Assembly (NCBI GenBank): GCA_016704345.1
Contig: JADJAH010000003.1
Location: forward strand, 310,001-374,000
Source: Ignavibacteria bacterium
GTDB taxonomy: Bacteria; Bacteroidota; Ignavibacteria; Tepidaquicellales; Tepidaquicellaceae
DNA length: 64,000 nt
Direction: 5' to 3'
Shown here piece after piece: positions 8,682 through 17,525 of the stretch (positions are counted from its first letter, which is position 1; every line of letters begins with the position of its first letter). A program made the position numbers and the translations under genes. Below the pieces are notes generated by a model, which was not told the DNA's origin, made no database searches, and saw only the letters and a program-made list of their open reading frames with translations.

Positions 8682-10025
8682 ATGAACGAAAATCTAAGAA
8701 TACTAATCGTGGATGACGAACCGAATTCCACAAATCTCATGAAGAAAGTCCTTGAGAAGAAGGGTTATTCGGCAGACACGGAAAACATCAGTTCAAAAGC
8801 AAAAGAGCTTATAGAATCGGGGGAGTATGATCTTGTCATTTCAGATCTTCAAATGCCTGAAGTTTCAGGGCTTGATCTCCTGAAGGTAAAACCCGACAAT
8901 TGTCATTTCATAATGGTAACAGGTTATGGCTCGGTTGATTCGGCAGTTGAATCTATGAAGCAGGGTGCATTTGACTACATAATGAAGCCGTTCAACATCG
9001 AGGAGTTTGCAATAAAGGTCAAGAAAGCTGCGGACAATCTTAACATCTCAAAGCAGCTTATTGAACTCCGCGCACAAGTGGAAAGCAGTAATTCATTTTC
9101 CAATATAGTAGGCAAGAGCAGGAAAATGATGAATGTATTTGAGCTGATCAAGAATGTTGCCAGATCTGATATCAATGTTTTGATTGAAGGATACAGCGGA
9201 ACTGGGAAAGAGCTTGCTGCAAGGGCAATTCATCAGCAGAGCGCCAGAAAGAACGGGCCGTTCATTGCAATCAACTGCAGTGCGATACCGGACAATCTTC
9301 TCGAAAGCGAACTCTTCGGACATACTAAGGGCGCATTTACCGGAGCAGTAGATTCACAGCGCGGAGTTTTTGAACAGGCAAACGGAGGCACTCTTTTGCT
9401 TGACGAAATAGCAGACATGCCGTTTCACTTGCAATCTAAACTGTTGCGTGTGATAGAGAATTGGGAGATCAAACCCTTGGGCAGTGACAAGGTTAAGAAG
9501 TTTGATGTCAGGCTCATTTCATCAACTAATCAGAATCTCAGAGAACTGATAACGCAAAAGAAATTTCGGGATGACCTGTTTTACAGAATCTCTTCGGTGA
9601 CTATCACTCTTCCGCCGCTCAATGAAAGAAAAGATGATATCGTGCCGTTATCAGAACACATCCTGAAAAAACTCTCCGCAAAACTTGATCGCCAACTGTC
9701 CCTTGACTCCGGTGCAATTCAGACATTAATGAGGCATGACTGGAACGGTAACGTACGAGAGCTTGAGAATGTAATTGAAAGGGCGGCAATAACTTCGCTC
9801 AGTGATAATCTCACAAAGAATGAGTTCCGCTTTATTACAGATGGTGATAATCCGGATTCATCTATAGATGGATTTGAAACCGCACATGGGCTTAAGGATC
9901 TCGAAAAACTTTATATCACAAAAGTTCTTGCCGAGAACGGCTGGAACAAAATGAAAGCAGCCCAAAATCTGGGAATTGACCGCAAGACGTTGTATAAGAA
10001 GATTAGGGAGTATGGTCTTGAATAG
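8682..10025 (+). CDS. Sigma-54-dependent NtrC-type response regulator; site of element integration
   Basis: The 447-residue protein has a receiver domain (acidic pair in LIVDDEP, phospho-acceptor Asp55 in VISDLQMP, Thr in MVTGYG, Lys in IMKPFN), an AAA+ sigma-54 activator domain (Walker A GYSGTGKE, the sigma-54 contact loop GAFTGA, Walker B TLLLDEI) and a Fis-type helix-turn-helix at the C-terminus (AAQNLGIDRKTLYKKIREYG). It should activate RpoN promoters on phosphorylation. Its final 28 bases, including the stop, are duplicated at 15376-15403, so an integrative element entered at its 3' end and left the coding sequence whole. Confidence 0.95.
   Translation: MNENLRILIVDDEPNSTNLMKKVLEKKGYSADTENISSKAKELIESGEYDLVISDLQMPEVSGLDLLKVKPDNCHFIMVTGYGSVDSAVESMKQGAFDYIMKPFNIEEFAIKVKKAADNLNISKQLIELRAQVESSNSFSNIVGKSRKMMNVFELIKNVARSDINVLIEGYSGTGKELAARAIHQQSARKNGPFIAINCSAIPDNLLESELFGHTKGAFTGAVDSQRGVFEQANGGTLLLDEIADMPFHLQSKLLRVIENWEIKPLGSDKVKKFDVRLISSTNQNLRELITQKKFRDDLFYRISSVTITLPPLNERKDDIVPLSEHILKKLSAKLDRQLSLDSGAIQTLMRHDWNGNVRELENVIERAAITSLSDNLTKNEFRFITDGDNPDSSIDGFETAHGLKDLEKLYITKVLAENGWNKMKAAQNLGIDRKTLYKKIREYGLE
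9998..10025 (+). repeat. attL: left 28-bp direct repeat at the 3' end of the NtrC-type gene
   Basis: Exact 28-base match to 15376-15403; the last 20 bases are GGGAGTATGGTCTTGAATAG. The copy covers the final codons and the TAG of the regulator gene. A perfect repeat that begins inside a gene's 3' end and recurs at the far edge of a segment carrying a tyrosine recombinase is the usual footprint of site-specific integration. Confidence 0.9.
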
Positions 10026-10186
10026 GAAAACAAAGGAAACTAACTACTAAAAAAAGATAGCATTTCGACTAGTCCCCTACTTTTAGTGTACTTAATTCTT
10101 CCTTTCTTTGTCTTTTTTTTCTCTTCTTTTTACACTTTTTACTCTTAGTTTACACTATGAAATCAAAAGTAAAAATGTAAAAAAGT

Positions 10187-11301
10187 ATGAAGGTAAGTTT
10201 AAAGCAAAGAAAATTGGAAAATGGAATGTTGAGTCTTTATTTGGATTACTACTTGGGATATTCTAAGGACTCTGAAGGCAAGATCAAACATAAGAGGAAA
10301 CAAGAGAATCTCAAGCTCAGTATTTTACGAAAACCCAAGAACCAGGTTCAAAAGATGAGAACAAGCAAACTATGAAGTTTGCCAAAATGATTCTGACAAA
10401 AAGACAATCAGAGATCAATGAGAACAAATTTGAGATCTTTTGACAACTCCAAAGGCTCAAAGAATTTGATTGAGTTCTTTGAATCAATTAAGGAGACAAA
10501 GAATTCAAGCTATTCAAACAAGAAGCATTGGATGAATACTATTCTAAGCTGAGAGAATATTGTGATCCGGATCTTACAACCTTAAAGATGTGATGAATCA
10601 TTCATTGAGGGATTTAAAATTTTCTTCTTAATCCAGGCAGGACTTCATAACAATACTGCTTCAGGTTATTTTGAAACTTTGGAGAAGGGATCAAGAAGGC
10701 TTTCAAAGAAGGTTTCATTAGAGATAACTATTCAAGGAATGTAAAAGGAATCAAGAAGCAAGATACTATGATTGAATATCTTACTCTTGAAGAAGTTGAA
10801 AACTTGCATCTACTGAATGTGAGAATCAAAAATTCAAGAAAGCTTTTCTTTTGCTTGTCTTACTGGCTTTAGATGGAGTGATGTGTCGAATCTGAAATGG
10901 AAGGGACATACAAAGGGATCAAACCGGAACAAAGTGATCTTCAGACAAAAGAAAACTAGTCAGGTAGAATATCAGTACATTAGTGGACAAGCTTTGAAAT
11001 TGCTTGGTGATCCGCTGAAGATATTGAAGAGAGAATCTTCAGTGGTTTGAAATATACTACAGATGCTTACTATAAGCTTCAGAATTGGGCGGCAAAATCA
11101 GGGATCAATAAGAACATAACTTTCCATTGTTCAAGACACACTTTTGCAACTCTGCTCAATTGACTCTAGAACAGATTTTATACAGTTTCAAAATTGCTTG
11201 GGCATAAGAACCTGAAGAATACTCAAATCTATGCAAAAGTAATTGATGAAAGTAAGAAGGAAGCAGTAAACAGAATTCCTGAAATTGAAATTGAATCATG
11301 A
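10187..11301 (+). pseudogene. Tyrosine recombinase (integrase), multiply frameshifted
   Basis: Read across frames, the segment gives a Bacteroidota-type integrase of about 370 residues. The N-terminal arm domain is MKVSLKQRKLENGMLSLYLD, followed after a shift by a KFAKMILTKRQSEI linker, a core-binding domain, YLTLEEVEKL, then FACLTGFRWSDVSNLKW with the first catalytic Arg, FHCSRHTFATLL (His-x-x-Arg) and LLGHKNLKNTQIYAK with the final His and the Tyr nucleophile. At least five frameshifts or stops interrupt it (near 10340, 10440, 10550, 10690, 10900 and 11160). It is next to attL, as expected for the enzyme that integrated the element, and cannot make a full product as written. Confidence 0.88.
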
Positions 11302-12004
11302 AGCTAATTGAGTATGAAATAGAAATACTGAGAACTTCTATTGAAACATATCACCAGCAATATGAACTGGAATCATATTTTCATCAGAGGAGCATTTTCC
11401 CATATATACTGCTAAAGATGTCAAGGAGAATTGCTCCAGGTTCTCTGATATTTCGACAGATTCATCTTATTGAAATTTTATTTAAAGTGTATTGAAGATG
11501 AACAAGAAATGTTTGCTCTCTATGAAAAACACTCTTTATTTCTAAAACGTAGGGAAATTACAAAATAAAATTTGAGAATCAGAAGAGTAAGAAGAAATAA
11601 AAGAAGATCTCACATATTTTCATGAAGTTCTTGAAACACTAAAAGAACTGAATGAGTTTGTGCAGTCTGAATTGAAAGAAATTTCTCAGTTTTCTCCCAA
11701 GATTTCAAACGAAATAGCTTTAAATAAAGTAACAAATCCAATTAATCAATCACAAACTTCAAAAATAACATGGCTCAGAAATAAATCAGACTTGGTTGCT
11801 CTCTTTGAAGCTCTTTGGAATCTTCAAATCATATCATACACTAAGAACAAAGATGAATTAATAAGTCAGCACTTCAATTGGCTTGATGGAGAAATTGAAA
11901 GTAGAAAGCTTAAGCACTTAAGAAAAAACATTAAGTCTATCGATACAAATATTGGTGATGAAGTCAAAAATATAATTGATAAATTAAAAGACAATCATAG
12001 TTAG
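11298..12004 (+). pseudogene. Broken mobile-element gene, RteC-like C-terminus
   Basis: The ATG overlaps the recombinase stop (ATGA). An N-terminal piece (MKLIEYEIEILRTSIETYHQ onward, to 11495) is separated by shifts from a C-terminal piece whose frame is open from about 11600 (EEIKEDLTYFHEVLETLKEL) to 12004. The last 75 residues (TWLRNKSDLVALFEALWNLQ onward) resemble the C-terminal layout of RteC-type proteins of Bacteroides elements: a W...L..L...L motif followed by a small helical domain. The similarity is weak and only by eye; function unknown. Confidence 0.5.
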
Positions 12005-12068
12005 AAAGATATTGACTGGTAGTGTTTGGTAGTTCTTAGGTAGTTAACTATTCTTTCCTTTCTTTCCA

Positions 12069-12103
12069 TTTTTGTAAGGTATTTAAAACTAACCTTACAA
12101 AAA
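12069..12103. promoter_or_regulatory. 12-bp inverted repeat directly upstream of the HTH gene
   Basis: TTTTTGTAAGGT (12069-12080) and ACCTTACAAAAA (12092-12103) are perfect inverted repeats separated by 11 bases, ending three bases before the ATG at 12106. It may be an operator for the excisionase-like HTH protein or, with its A/T flanks, a terminator for the upstream gene. It is still perfect although the genes around it have decayed. Confidence 0.55.
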
Positions 12104-12105
12104 AA

Positions 12106-12430
12106 ATGTCATAAATCATTTGAAGAAAAACTATCAAAGTTTGAAGAGATCCTTCAGATTGATAGAACAGAGCCACTGAGCTTTGATGAAGCTTGTAACT
12201 TTCTCAATCTCTCCAAGAGTTATCTTTACAAACTCACATGTAAGAATCAAATCCTTTTTACAAACCTTCAGGAAAGAAACTTGTATTTGAAAAGTCTGAG
12301 CTGAAGAGATGGCTATTTAGAAATAAATCAATCACTGAATCAGATCTGGATAGAAGCAATGAGTATCTTGCTTCAAGAAAGGAGAGGAGTATCTGCATGA
12401 TTGACAGCTATTTAAAATTTGAAAAGAACA
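12106..12430 (+). pseudogene. Excisionase-type helix-turn-helix gene, frameshifted
   Basis: Reading across two one-base shifts (near 12110 and 12248) gives an approximately 100-residue HTH_17/MerR-like protein: SFDEACNFLNLSKSYLYKLT, then PFYKPSGKKLVFEKSELKRW, then LFRNKSITESDLDRS. This DNA-binding fold is the usual excisionase or Rep accessory of Bacteroidota elements. The second shift fits loss of one C from a CCC run. The 3' boundary is unclear because the frame stays open into the next gene. Confidence 0.75.
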
Positions 12431-12800
12431 CTTCAGGCAAATCAAAGACAAGATTTGATCTTTCCAAATATTCAGAGCCGGTCTATCTACCTTTGAATAT
12501 AAGAAATTCATATACTTGTGAACACTCCTGAAAGGATAAGAGCAAATCAAAGAGAAAATCTGATATTGGAATCTCTCAGAAAGAATGGATAAGTGCCATA
12601 TACATACCTGATATTACCAAACCAAACTTTGCTTATGCAGACATAAACCATTCAGAAGATTTGGTATTGCTAACATCTCAAGTAATTGCTTGGAAATGTT
12701 TGTTTGCAAAGGCAAGAAGAATCTCTATCAATCAGTAATGAATCTTTATTGTGATGGTGAACTTGATGAAGAGATCAAAATTTCAGATCCTCTTAATTAA
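12398..12800 (+). pseudogene. Conserved mobile-element gene of unknown function, frameshifted
   Basis: The pieces read MIDSYLKFEKNTSGKSKTRF, then after a stop SAIYIPDITKPNFAYADINH, and after a further shift CLEMFVCKGKKNLYQSVMNL ending DGELDEEIKISDPLN at the TAA 12798-12800. The pattern (short N-terminus, IYIP, AYGD-like, a VxKGxKNxxxxL stretch, a DGE tail) is one I associate with unnamed genes next to HTH genes in Bacteroidota elements, but I cannot name the family. The order between HTH and Rep could suit a replication accessory; this is only inference. Confidence 0.5.
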
Positions 12801-12830
12801 TAGGTTACTTTTATCAAAATTGATAATGTA

Positions 12831-13728
12831 ATGTTTGATACTTTCTTCATTTTTAGTAACCAATCAGAATTTGAACTTGAAACATCTATCAAAAGTCAGA
12901 GAGAGAAATGATTCAGGATTCATAACCTTGAAAGGAGAGCTTGACAACTTAAAAGTTAAACAAGTACATGATGGAATTTCAATCTTTGGGAGTCTTGCAA
13001 AGTTCTATTTTGGAAATAATCTTAAAACATTGACAAGACAAACAACTCAATATGCAATAGAAAAATAAGTGATGAACTTTCTATTAATGTGAGTAACTCA
13101 AGAATTTACAGAATTGACATAGCTGCAAACCTATTGATGAAAGAACCGTTTAAGAACTATTCCAAATGGTTTGGTGATTGCAGGTACTTGTCAAAGAGTA
13201 ACTGGAGAGGTACATTTACTATGCTAACTCAAGAAGAAGAATTGTAGTTTATAGTAAGCTCAGAGATGAAAGATAAGAAGCAGACAATTACTGAAGGCTT
13301 TGAAGATTACCTGAATCAAGTATTAAGAATTGAGCTAAGATATTTGAATAGGTTGAAAGAGCAATTAGGAAAGCCTGTTTATGTTTGTGATCTCTACAAT
13401 GAGAGTTTCTATACTGAGATTTTGGATAGATGGAAGAGTGCTTACTTTTCAATAAACAAAATCAAACAAGTCAAACCGGATCAAATGAATTACTCAACTG
13501 TAAGAGGGTTTAAGGAATCACTTGCACTATCTCAGGTAATGGAAAAGGGCTTGGATCAGGTACTTTTTTCAGATTGAAGCAAACAGAGAGAAATTTAAAA
13601 GCAGTGTAGAAGCAAGCAGATGCAAAGCAGAAATTAAGAAGTTAGCAAGCAAAACTTCATGTACTGAGCAAAGTGAACAATCCTTGAGCTTGATGAAAAG
13701 TCAGGCAAGCAGTAAGATCTACAGATAG
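12831..13728 (+). pseudogene. Phage/plasmid replication initiator, gene II/X type, frameshifted
   Basis: The start MFDTFFIFSNQSEFELET is followed, across shifts, by FITLKGELDNLKVKQVHDGI, SIFGSLAKFYFGNNLKTLTR, QTTQYAIEKISDELSI, SRIYRIDIAANLLMKEPF, the FTMLTQ/YYANSRRR region, VLRIELRYLNRLKEQLGKPV, LYNESFYTEILDRWKSAYFS and a C-terminal tail to the TAG at 13726-13728. This is the sequence pattern of rolling-circle initiators of filamentous phages and related plasmids (Pfam Phage_CRI/Phage_X). The family nicks the plus-strand origin. At least four shifts disrupt it (near 12900, 13064, 13190 and 13570). I judge the family call likely but it rests on recall of motif order. Confidence 0.65.
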
Positions 13729-14429
13729 GCAAAACAAATTGATCCCCCCATTTATGAGATATGAAATTTGATGCAAGATATTAACTGAATGGAAACTAGC
13801 TGATTAAATATTGAAATAGTTTGCTTAATTCAATTTGGATCAAAAATGTATTTCAAAGTGTGGTTATTCAGAATAGTTCTATTTGATTTTTAGGAAGTGA
13901 TATTTTGCTAGCTAATCGGCAAATTAAGTTAAAATAAATTAATTTTCTTCATATGAGGAAAATTCAAGGTTATTACGGCAGTTGTTGAGTTCTATAATTG
14001 CAGTCATTTGGAATGTTGCATCTAACAAAATCAACCAAAAATCAATTCCAAACCAGTACTCACAAAGCCAAACCTCTACAAAAAGGCAAACAGCCGTAAA
14101 TGGATTAAATGGCTCCGGAGATAGAGTTAAAACTGTTTTGCTAAAGAAAGGCTTGGCAATATTCACAAACTATTATGGTGGAAGCGACAATTTTATTAGT
14201 TGTGCTAAAAGATTCAGAGAGTTAAATTTTTGAGTTGCTGGCAAATGAAATTGGAGCTTACTCAGAAACAAAAGCTTAAACATTTCAAGAGAAGGAAACT
14301 TGATTTACTTGAAATAACGCAGGGGGAATGGAAAATGGCAAATTGATATTAGTGAACAGAGTCAAGATCAAGAAAGAACCGGATTAAGCAATTCTCTAAT
14401 AATTTAGGTTTACCAACTGAGATTTGTAC
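13729..14429. other. Element segment without a recognisable gene
   Basis: About 700 bp of AT-rich sequence. A plus-strand frame 13982-14233 (83 codons, NKINQKSIPNQYSQSQTSTK) and a short frame from ATG 14245 (MKLELTQKQKLKHFKRRKLD, 33 codons) are open but match nothing I know. They may be remnants of small genes. An origin could also lie here, downstream of the Rep gene, but I saw no clear stem-loop. Confidence 0.35.
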
Positions 14430-15075
14430 ATGTCAAAGCCATTTCAAAGAATTGCATTAGCAGAGCAGAGCAGAAATATTGATATAGGATTTCTATTCAA
14501 GAATGGATTCATTGAGAATCATTGTGAGATACACAAGAATCTTTCCTGGACTGACTATTCAGGCTCTTTAAATGGTTCTATTGGAATTGAATCTTCTTTA
14601 ACTGCTACAGATAAGTCAGAATTACTTTGATCTACACTGCTTTCAAATCAAACAGGATCAAGTGAGAATGTCAGATACAAAATCAATCTCATTGCTATTG
14701 CTTCAAATTTAGGTAAAGGAAACATTTACTATTTTGAATGTCCACTCACAAAGAGGAGATGCAGAGTACTATAAATTGTTTATGGAAGTCTGCTATTGTC
14801 AGCCAGGCATGCATACAATGATCCCATTTAGACTACATGAGCTCAAATATGCTGCAAGAGGATTATGCAAATTCAAGATATTGGAAACTCAAAGATGAAT
14901 ATGGAGTAAAGCTCACTGCAGAGGATAGAGAGAAAGTTACTGTTGCAGGCAAACAGAAGTTTCTCAGATCAAAAGAAACTTTAAGAAACAAAATTCATTA
15001 TTTTGATTATGTAGAGATTTCAAAGCTGAACAGTTTCTTGTTCAACACTTAAAGTCAAATGATATTCCTAAATGA
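14430..15075 (+). pseudogene. Conserved element gene of unknown function, frameshifted
   Basis: The pieces, in order, are: MSKPFQRIALAEQSRNIDIG, FLFKNGFIENHCEIHKNLSW, GSIGIESSLTATDKSELL, then RYKINLIAIASNLGKGNIYY, FECPLTKRRCRVL, and SSNMLQEDYANSRYWKLKDE, ending DFKAEQFLVQHLKSNDIPK at the TGA 15073-15075. A stretch of SNLGxGxxYYFxCPxTxxRCRxLY is a pattern I recall from unnamed genes in Bacteroidota elements; the C-x(n)-C residues might hold a metal. At least three shifts interrupt it. Confidence 0.5.
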
Positions 15076-15155
15076 AAAGAACTTTGAACAGACAGACAAG
15101 GGAGTTAAAAATTGAATCTGAATTAATTTCCAAAATATCTACTCAACAAATGGCT
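15072..15155 (+). CDS. Possible 27-residue peptide at the element's right end
   Basis: The ATG overlaps the TGA of the preceding broken gene (ATGA). It reads MKRTLNRQTRELKIESELIS and then KISTQQMA to a TGA. The coupling-style overlap is the only support. It may be a remnant of a longer gene. Confidence 0.2.
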
Positions 15156-15375
15156 TGAACTGATAGAATCAGGAGTGACAATCAAAAGATCACGCCAAGT
15201 AAGCGCCGTTATTCTTCCCTTCAAATACTTAATTAAGGCCCCATAAAAGATATTCGCCAGAGAAGATCCCTTCTTGATCCCCAAAAAGGGCATTTTATTG
15301 CACTTTTTACCTTTTTACACCTTTGCAAGTCTTTTGAATATCTAACAACATGTAATATATAGTTGTTATCTCCTT

Positions 15376-15403
15376 GAAGATTAGGGAGTATGGTCTTGAA
15401 TAG
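15376..15403 (+). repeat. attR: right 28-bp direct repeat
   Basis: Perfect copy of 9998-10025. Here it has no gene in front of it: the preceding 220 bases (15156-15375) are non-coding element DNA with a CACTTTTTAC motif. The next base differs from that after attL (A against G), which fixes the repeat's right edge. Directly after it comes a copy of the AT-rich AATTAAGAATTAGGAAT repeat. Confidence 0.9.
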
Positions 15404-16091
15404 AATTAAAAATTAGAAATTAAGAATTAGGAATAATCTTTTTATAATTTTCTTCTCTGTTGGGTTCTTCGAAATCTTATGCGCTCACAATCTTCGCTAA
15501 ATAATCTTCTAAGGCATATAGTAGAACATTGGTTATAGCAGGTAAACTCGAAATAAAATATTAAAACACAAAGGTGCTGAGATAATTGGCAACAAACAAA
15601 TCACATTCCATATCATACTTCGAATATTACTTTTGTTGAGATTTTCCTCTGAGATTTGCTCTTTAAGTGGACCTGCTCTTGCACTGTGTATCAAACTAAG
15701 ATCGAAAATTATTTCCGCAAACATTAGCACTGCTTGTTGAACATTGCATGTATTAGTTGCAGCAATGAATGAGACTTCTATACATTCCGTAACCCGGAAC
15801 AGAAGCCGAATTCATAGGCAATATTCGACATTCCAGTGCACAGAACTAAATGTATGCGGCGGAGTTCCGAAGTGCTCGGAGACTCAGTTGAGGGCGAATG
15901 AAGAATCTCATTTACACAAGAGATTTGCAGTCTCTTCTGAATTGCGGAAACACTTTCATTTTAAAATAGAAATGAGGAATTTCTTATGCACAAAAAAAAT
16001 CTGCAGTCTCATCGTCCTCAATCGTTATACCCCAAAGTAATTATTCCGGACTCACAACTAATTTATTAACTTATAAACAGATAACATTAAA
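15404..16091. other. Intergenic region after the element; no gene recognised
   Basis: Starts with an AT-rich repeat copy (15404-15437) related to those at 4639-4783. Open frames on both strands (for example 15744-16040 plus and 15533-15730 minus) have no composition or motif support and I reject them. Before the integration this stretch would have followed the NtrC-type gene directly. Confidence 0.5.
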
Positions 16092-17525
16092 ATGAAAAAA
16101 TCATTTCTCTTACTCGCAGTTTTATTTCTTGTAACAGTAACAAATTCATATTCACAATACGGTCACAGCAGGGGCAGGGTGAATAGTGATTTTAACTCAT
16201 CTGCATGGAAGGGGAGATTCACAAATATTCCGGCCAATGCAAGTTTCTGTGATCAAGAATTCACTCAAGCATATACAGGTGCGATTCCATGTAATCTGGA
16301 TAGCGTACCGAATACACCATTCTATTGCCTGGATCTTTGCGCACCACTCAGTCTTGGTGATTCTATTCGTGACTCTGCATCTACAATTCCGGAAGCAATA
16401 TATATCACCAATACTTACTATCCTTCTCATACGGGTTATGCAGGAGAACTTCCGGATCCAAGAGATGAAGCTTGCGCAGTTCAAATGGCAATATGGCATT
16501 TCAGAAATGCATTAGTAATCAATTCCGTAACAATGCATGGCGGAGATGTGGGAGGTGCAACCATCAGGGCTCGGGCACAAACAATAGTTGACGAAACAAT
16601 TGCGAACGGATTCTCCTATTTTCCGATACAAACTCTGCAAATCATGCCGGCAGAAAATCCAAATAACTTCTACATCAGAACAATTGATACAGCCGGAAAT
16701 CCCGTAGCAGTAAATGACATTATGCTTTCAATTACTGGCGGAGGTTCGTTAAGTACAGAGACTGTAAATACTGATCATACAGGCAATTCTCCTGTTGTAA
16801 TAGTAAACGGCTTTTATCACTATAGTGTAGTTGAAGCAACAGCCAGAGTTCAGGTTCCGGGTGGAACTACTTACTCAGGTTTGAATGAGACATTACAACT
16901 TGTTGTATTAGGCAAGACTACAACTGCATTAAAAACTGTTTTTTTAACTTGGGGTACATTACCGGTTGAACTATCTTCTTTCACGGCATCTCCAAACAAC
17001 AGAGATATAAATCTGAACTGGAGCACATTGACTGAAATCAATAATTCCGAGTTTGATATAGAAAGAAAAACTTTTACAACAGATAACTGGAAAAAAGTGG
17101 GAAGTGTAGCAGGAAACGGAACAAGCAATGTTCCTCACAATTACACATTCTATGACAGAAATCTTGCTTCAGGAATTTATACTTACAGACTAAAGCAAAC
17201 AGATTTCAACGGTAATTTTGAATATCACAATCTTAACGAAGAAGTGACTATCGGAGTACCGGTTATTTTGCAATTGATTCAGAATTATCCAAACCCTTTT
17301 AACCCTTCAACAACAATCAACTTTGACCTGCCTGTTGCAGGAATTATTACATTAAAAGTATTCAATACATCAGGCAAAGAAGTGGCTACTTTGGTGAATG
17401 AAGCAAGATCAGCAGGTTATCATTCTGTGAACTTTGATGCTTCAAATCTTTCAAGCGGCGTATATTACTGCAGGCTTGAAGCAAACGGATTCAGCAAAGT
17501 TATGAAAATGGCATTAGTGAAATAA
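16092..17525 (+). CDS. T9SS-secreted protein with a putative internal thioester domain
   Basis: The 477-residue protein has a signal peptide (FLLLAVLFLVTVTNSYSQ), then a domain at about residues 50-175 whose layout matches the thioester (TED/TQXA) domain of Gram-positive adhesins: FYCLDLCAPL (Cys79), a YITNTYYPSH segment, then EACAVQMAIWHF, where Gln131 sits in the Q-x-A-I-W pattern that forms the Cys-Gln thioester. A domain of about 90 residues follows, then a fibronectin-like segment (LPVELSSFTASPNNRDINLN) and the type IX sorting domain (IQNYPNPFNPSTTINFDLP to the end). Predicted role: covalent surface adhesion. No pilus or sortase genes are near. The family call needs confirmation. Confidence 0.75.
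   Translation: MKKSFLLLAVLFLVTVTNSYSQYGHSRGRVNSDFNSSAWKGRFTNIPANASFCDQEFTQAYTGAIPCNLDSVPNTPFYCLDLCAPLSLGDSIRDSASTIPEAIYITNTYYPSHTGYAGELPDPRDEACAVQMAIWHFRNALVINSVTMHGGDVGGATIRARAQTIVDETIANGFSYFPIQTLQIMPAENPNNFYIRTIDTAGNPVAVNDIMLSITGGGSLSTETVNTDHTGNSPVVIVNGFYHYSVVEATARVQVPGGTTYSGLNETLQLVVLGKTTTALKTVFLTWGTLPVELSSFTASPNNRDINLNWSTLTEINNSEFDIERKTFTTDNWKKVGSVAGNGTSNVPHNYTFYDRNLASGIYTYRLKQTDFNGNFEYHNLNEEVTIGVPVILQLIQNYPNPFNPSTTINFDLPVAGIITLKVFNTSGKEVATLVNEARSAGYHSVNFDASNLSSGVYYCRLEANGFSKVMKMALVK

Larger units (their letters stand above)
10026..15403. mobile_element. Decayed 5.4-kb integrative element (tyrosine recombinase, gene II/X-type Rep)
   Basis: The segment is bounded by the 28-bp direct repeats and is visibly more AT-rich than its flanks. 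Its gene order on the plus strand is: tyrosine recombinase, an unnamed gene, an excisionase-like HTH gene, an unnamed conserved gene, a phage/plasmid replication gene of the II/X type, a stretch without recognisable genes, and another conserved unnamed gene. Nearly every gene is broken by several single-base shifts, whereas flanking genes are intact. The cargo of integrase plus rolling-circle-type Rep suggests a small phage-like or integrating-plasmid element; no coat, secretion (zot-like) or relaxase gene was seen. CACTTTTTAC motifs near both ends (10133-10142 and 15301-15310) may be recombinase arm sites. Confidence 0.88.

Noticed and set aside
3434..10025. Histidine kinase at 3434 and regulator at 8682 as a two-component pair
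   Set aside because: About 4 kb and several opposite-strand genes lie between them; the pairing is kept only as a possibility.
13939..14166. Minus-strand frame in the element with hydrophobic residues
   Set aside because: Contrary strand to all element genes; no support beyond being open.
15744..16040. 98-codon open frame after the element
   Set aside because: Unusual residue mix, no motif, weak start; treated as non-coding.
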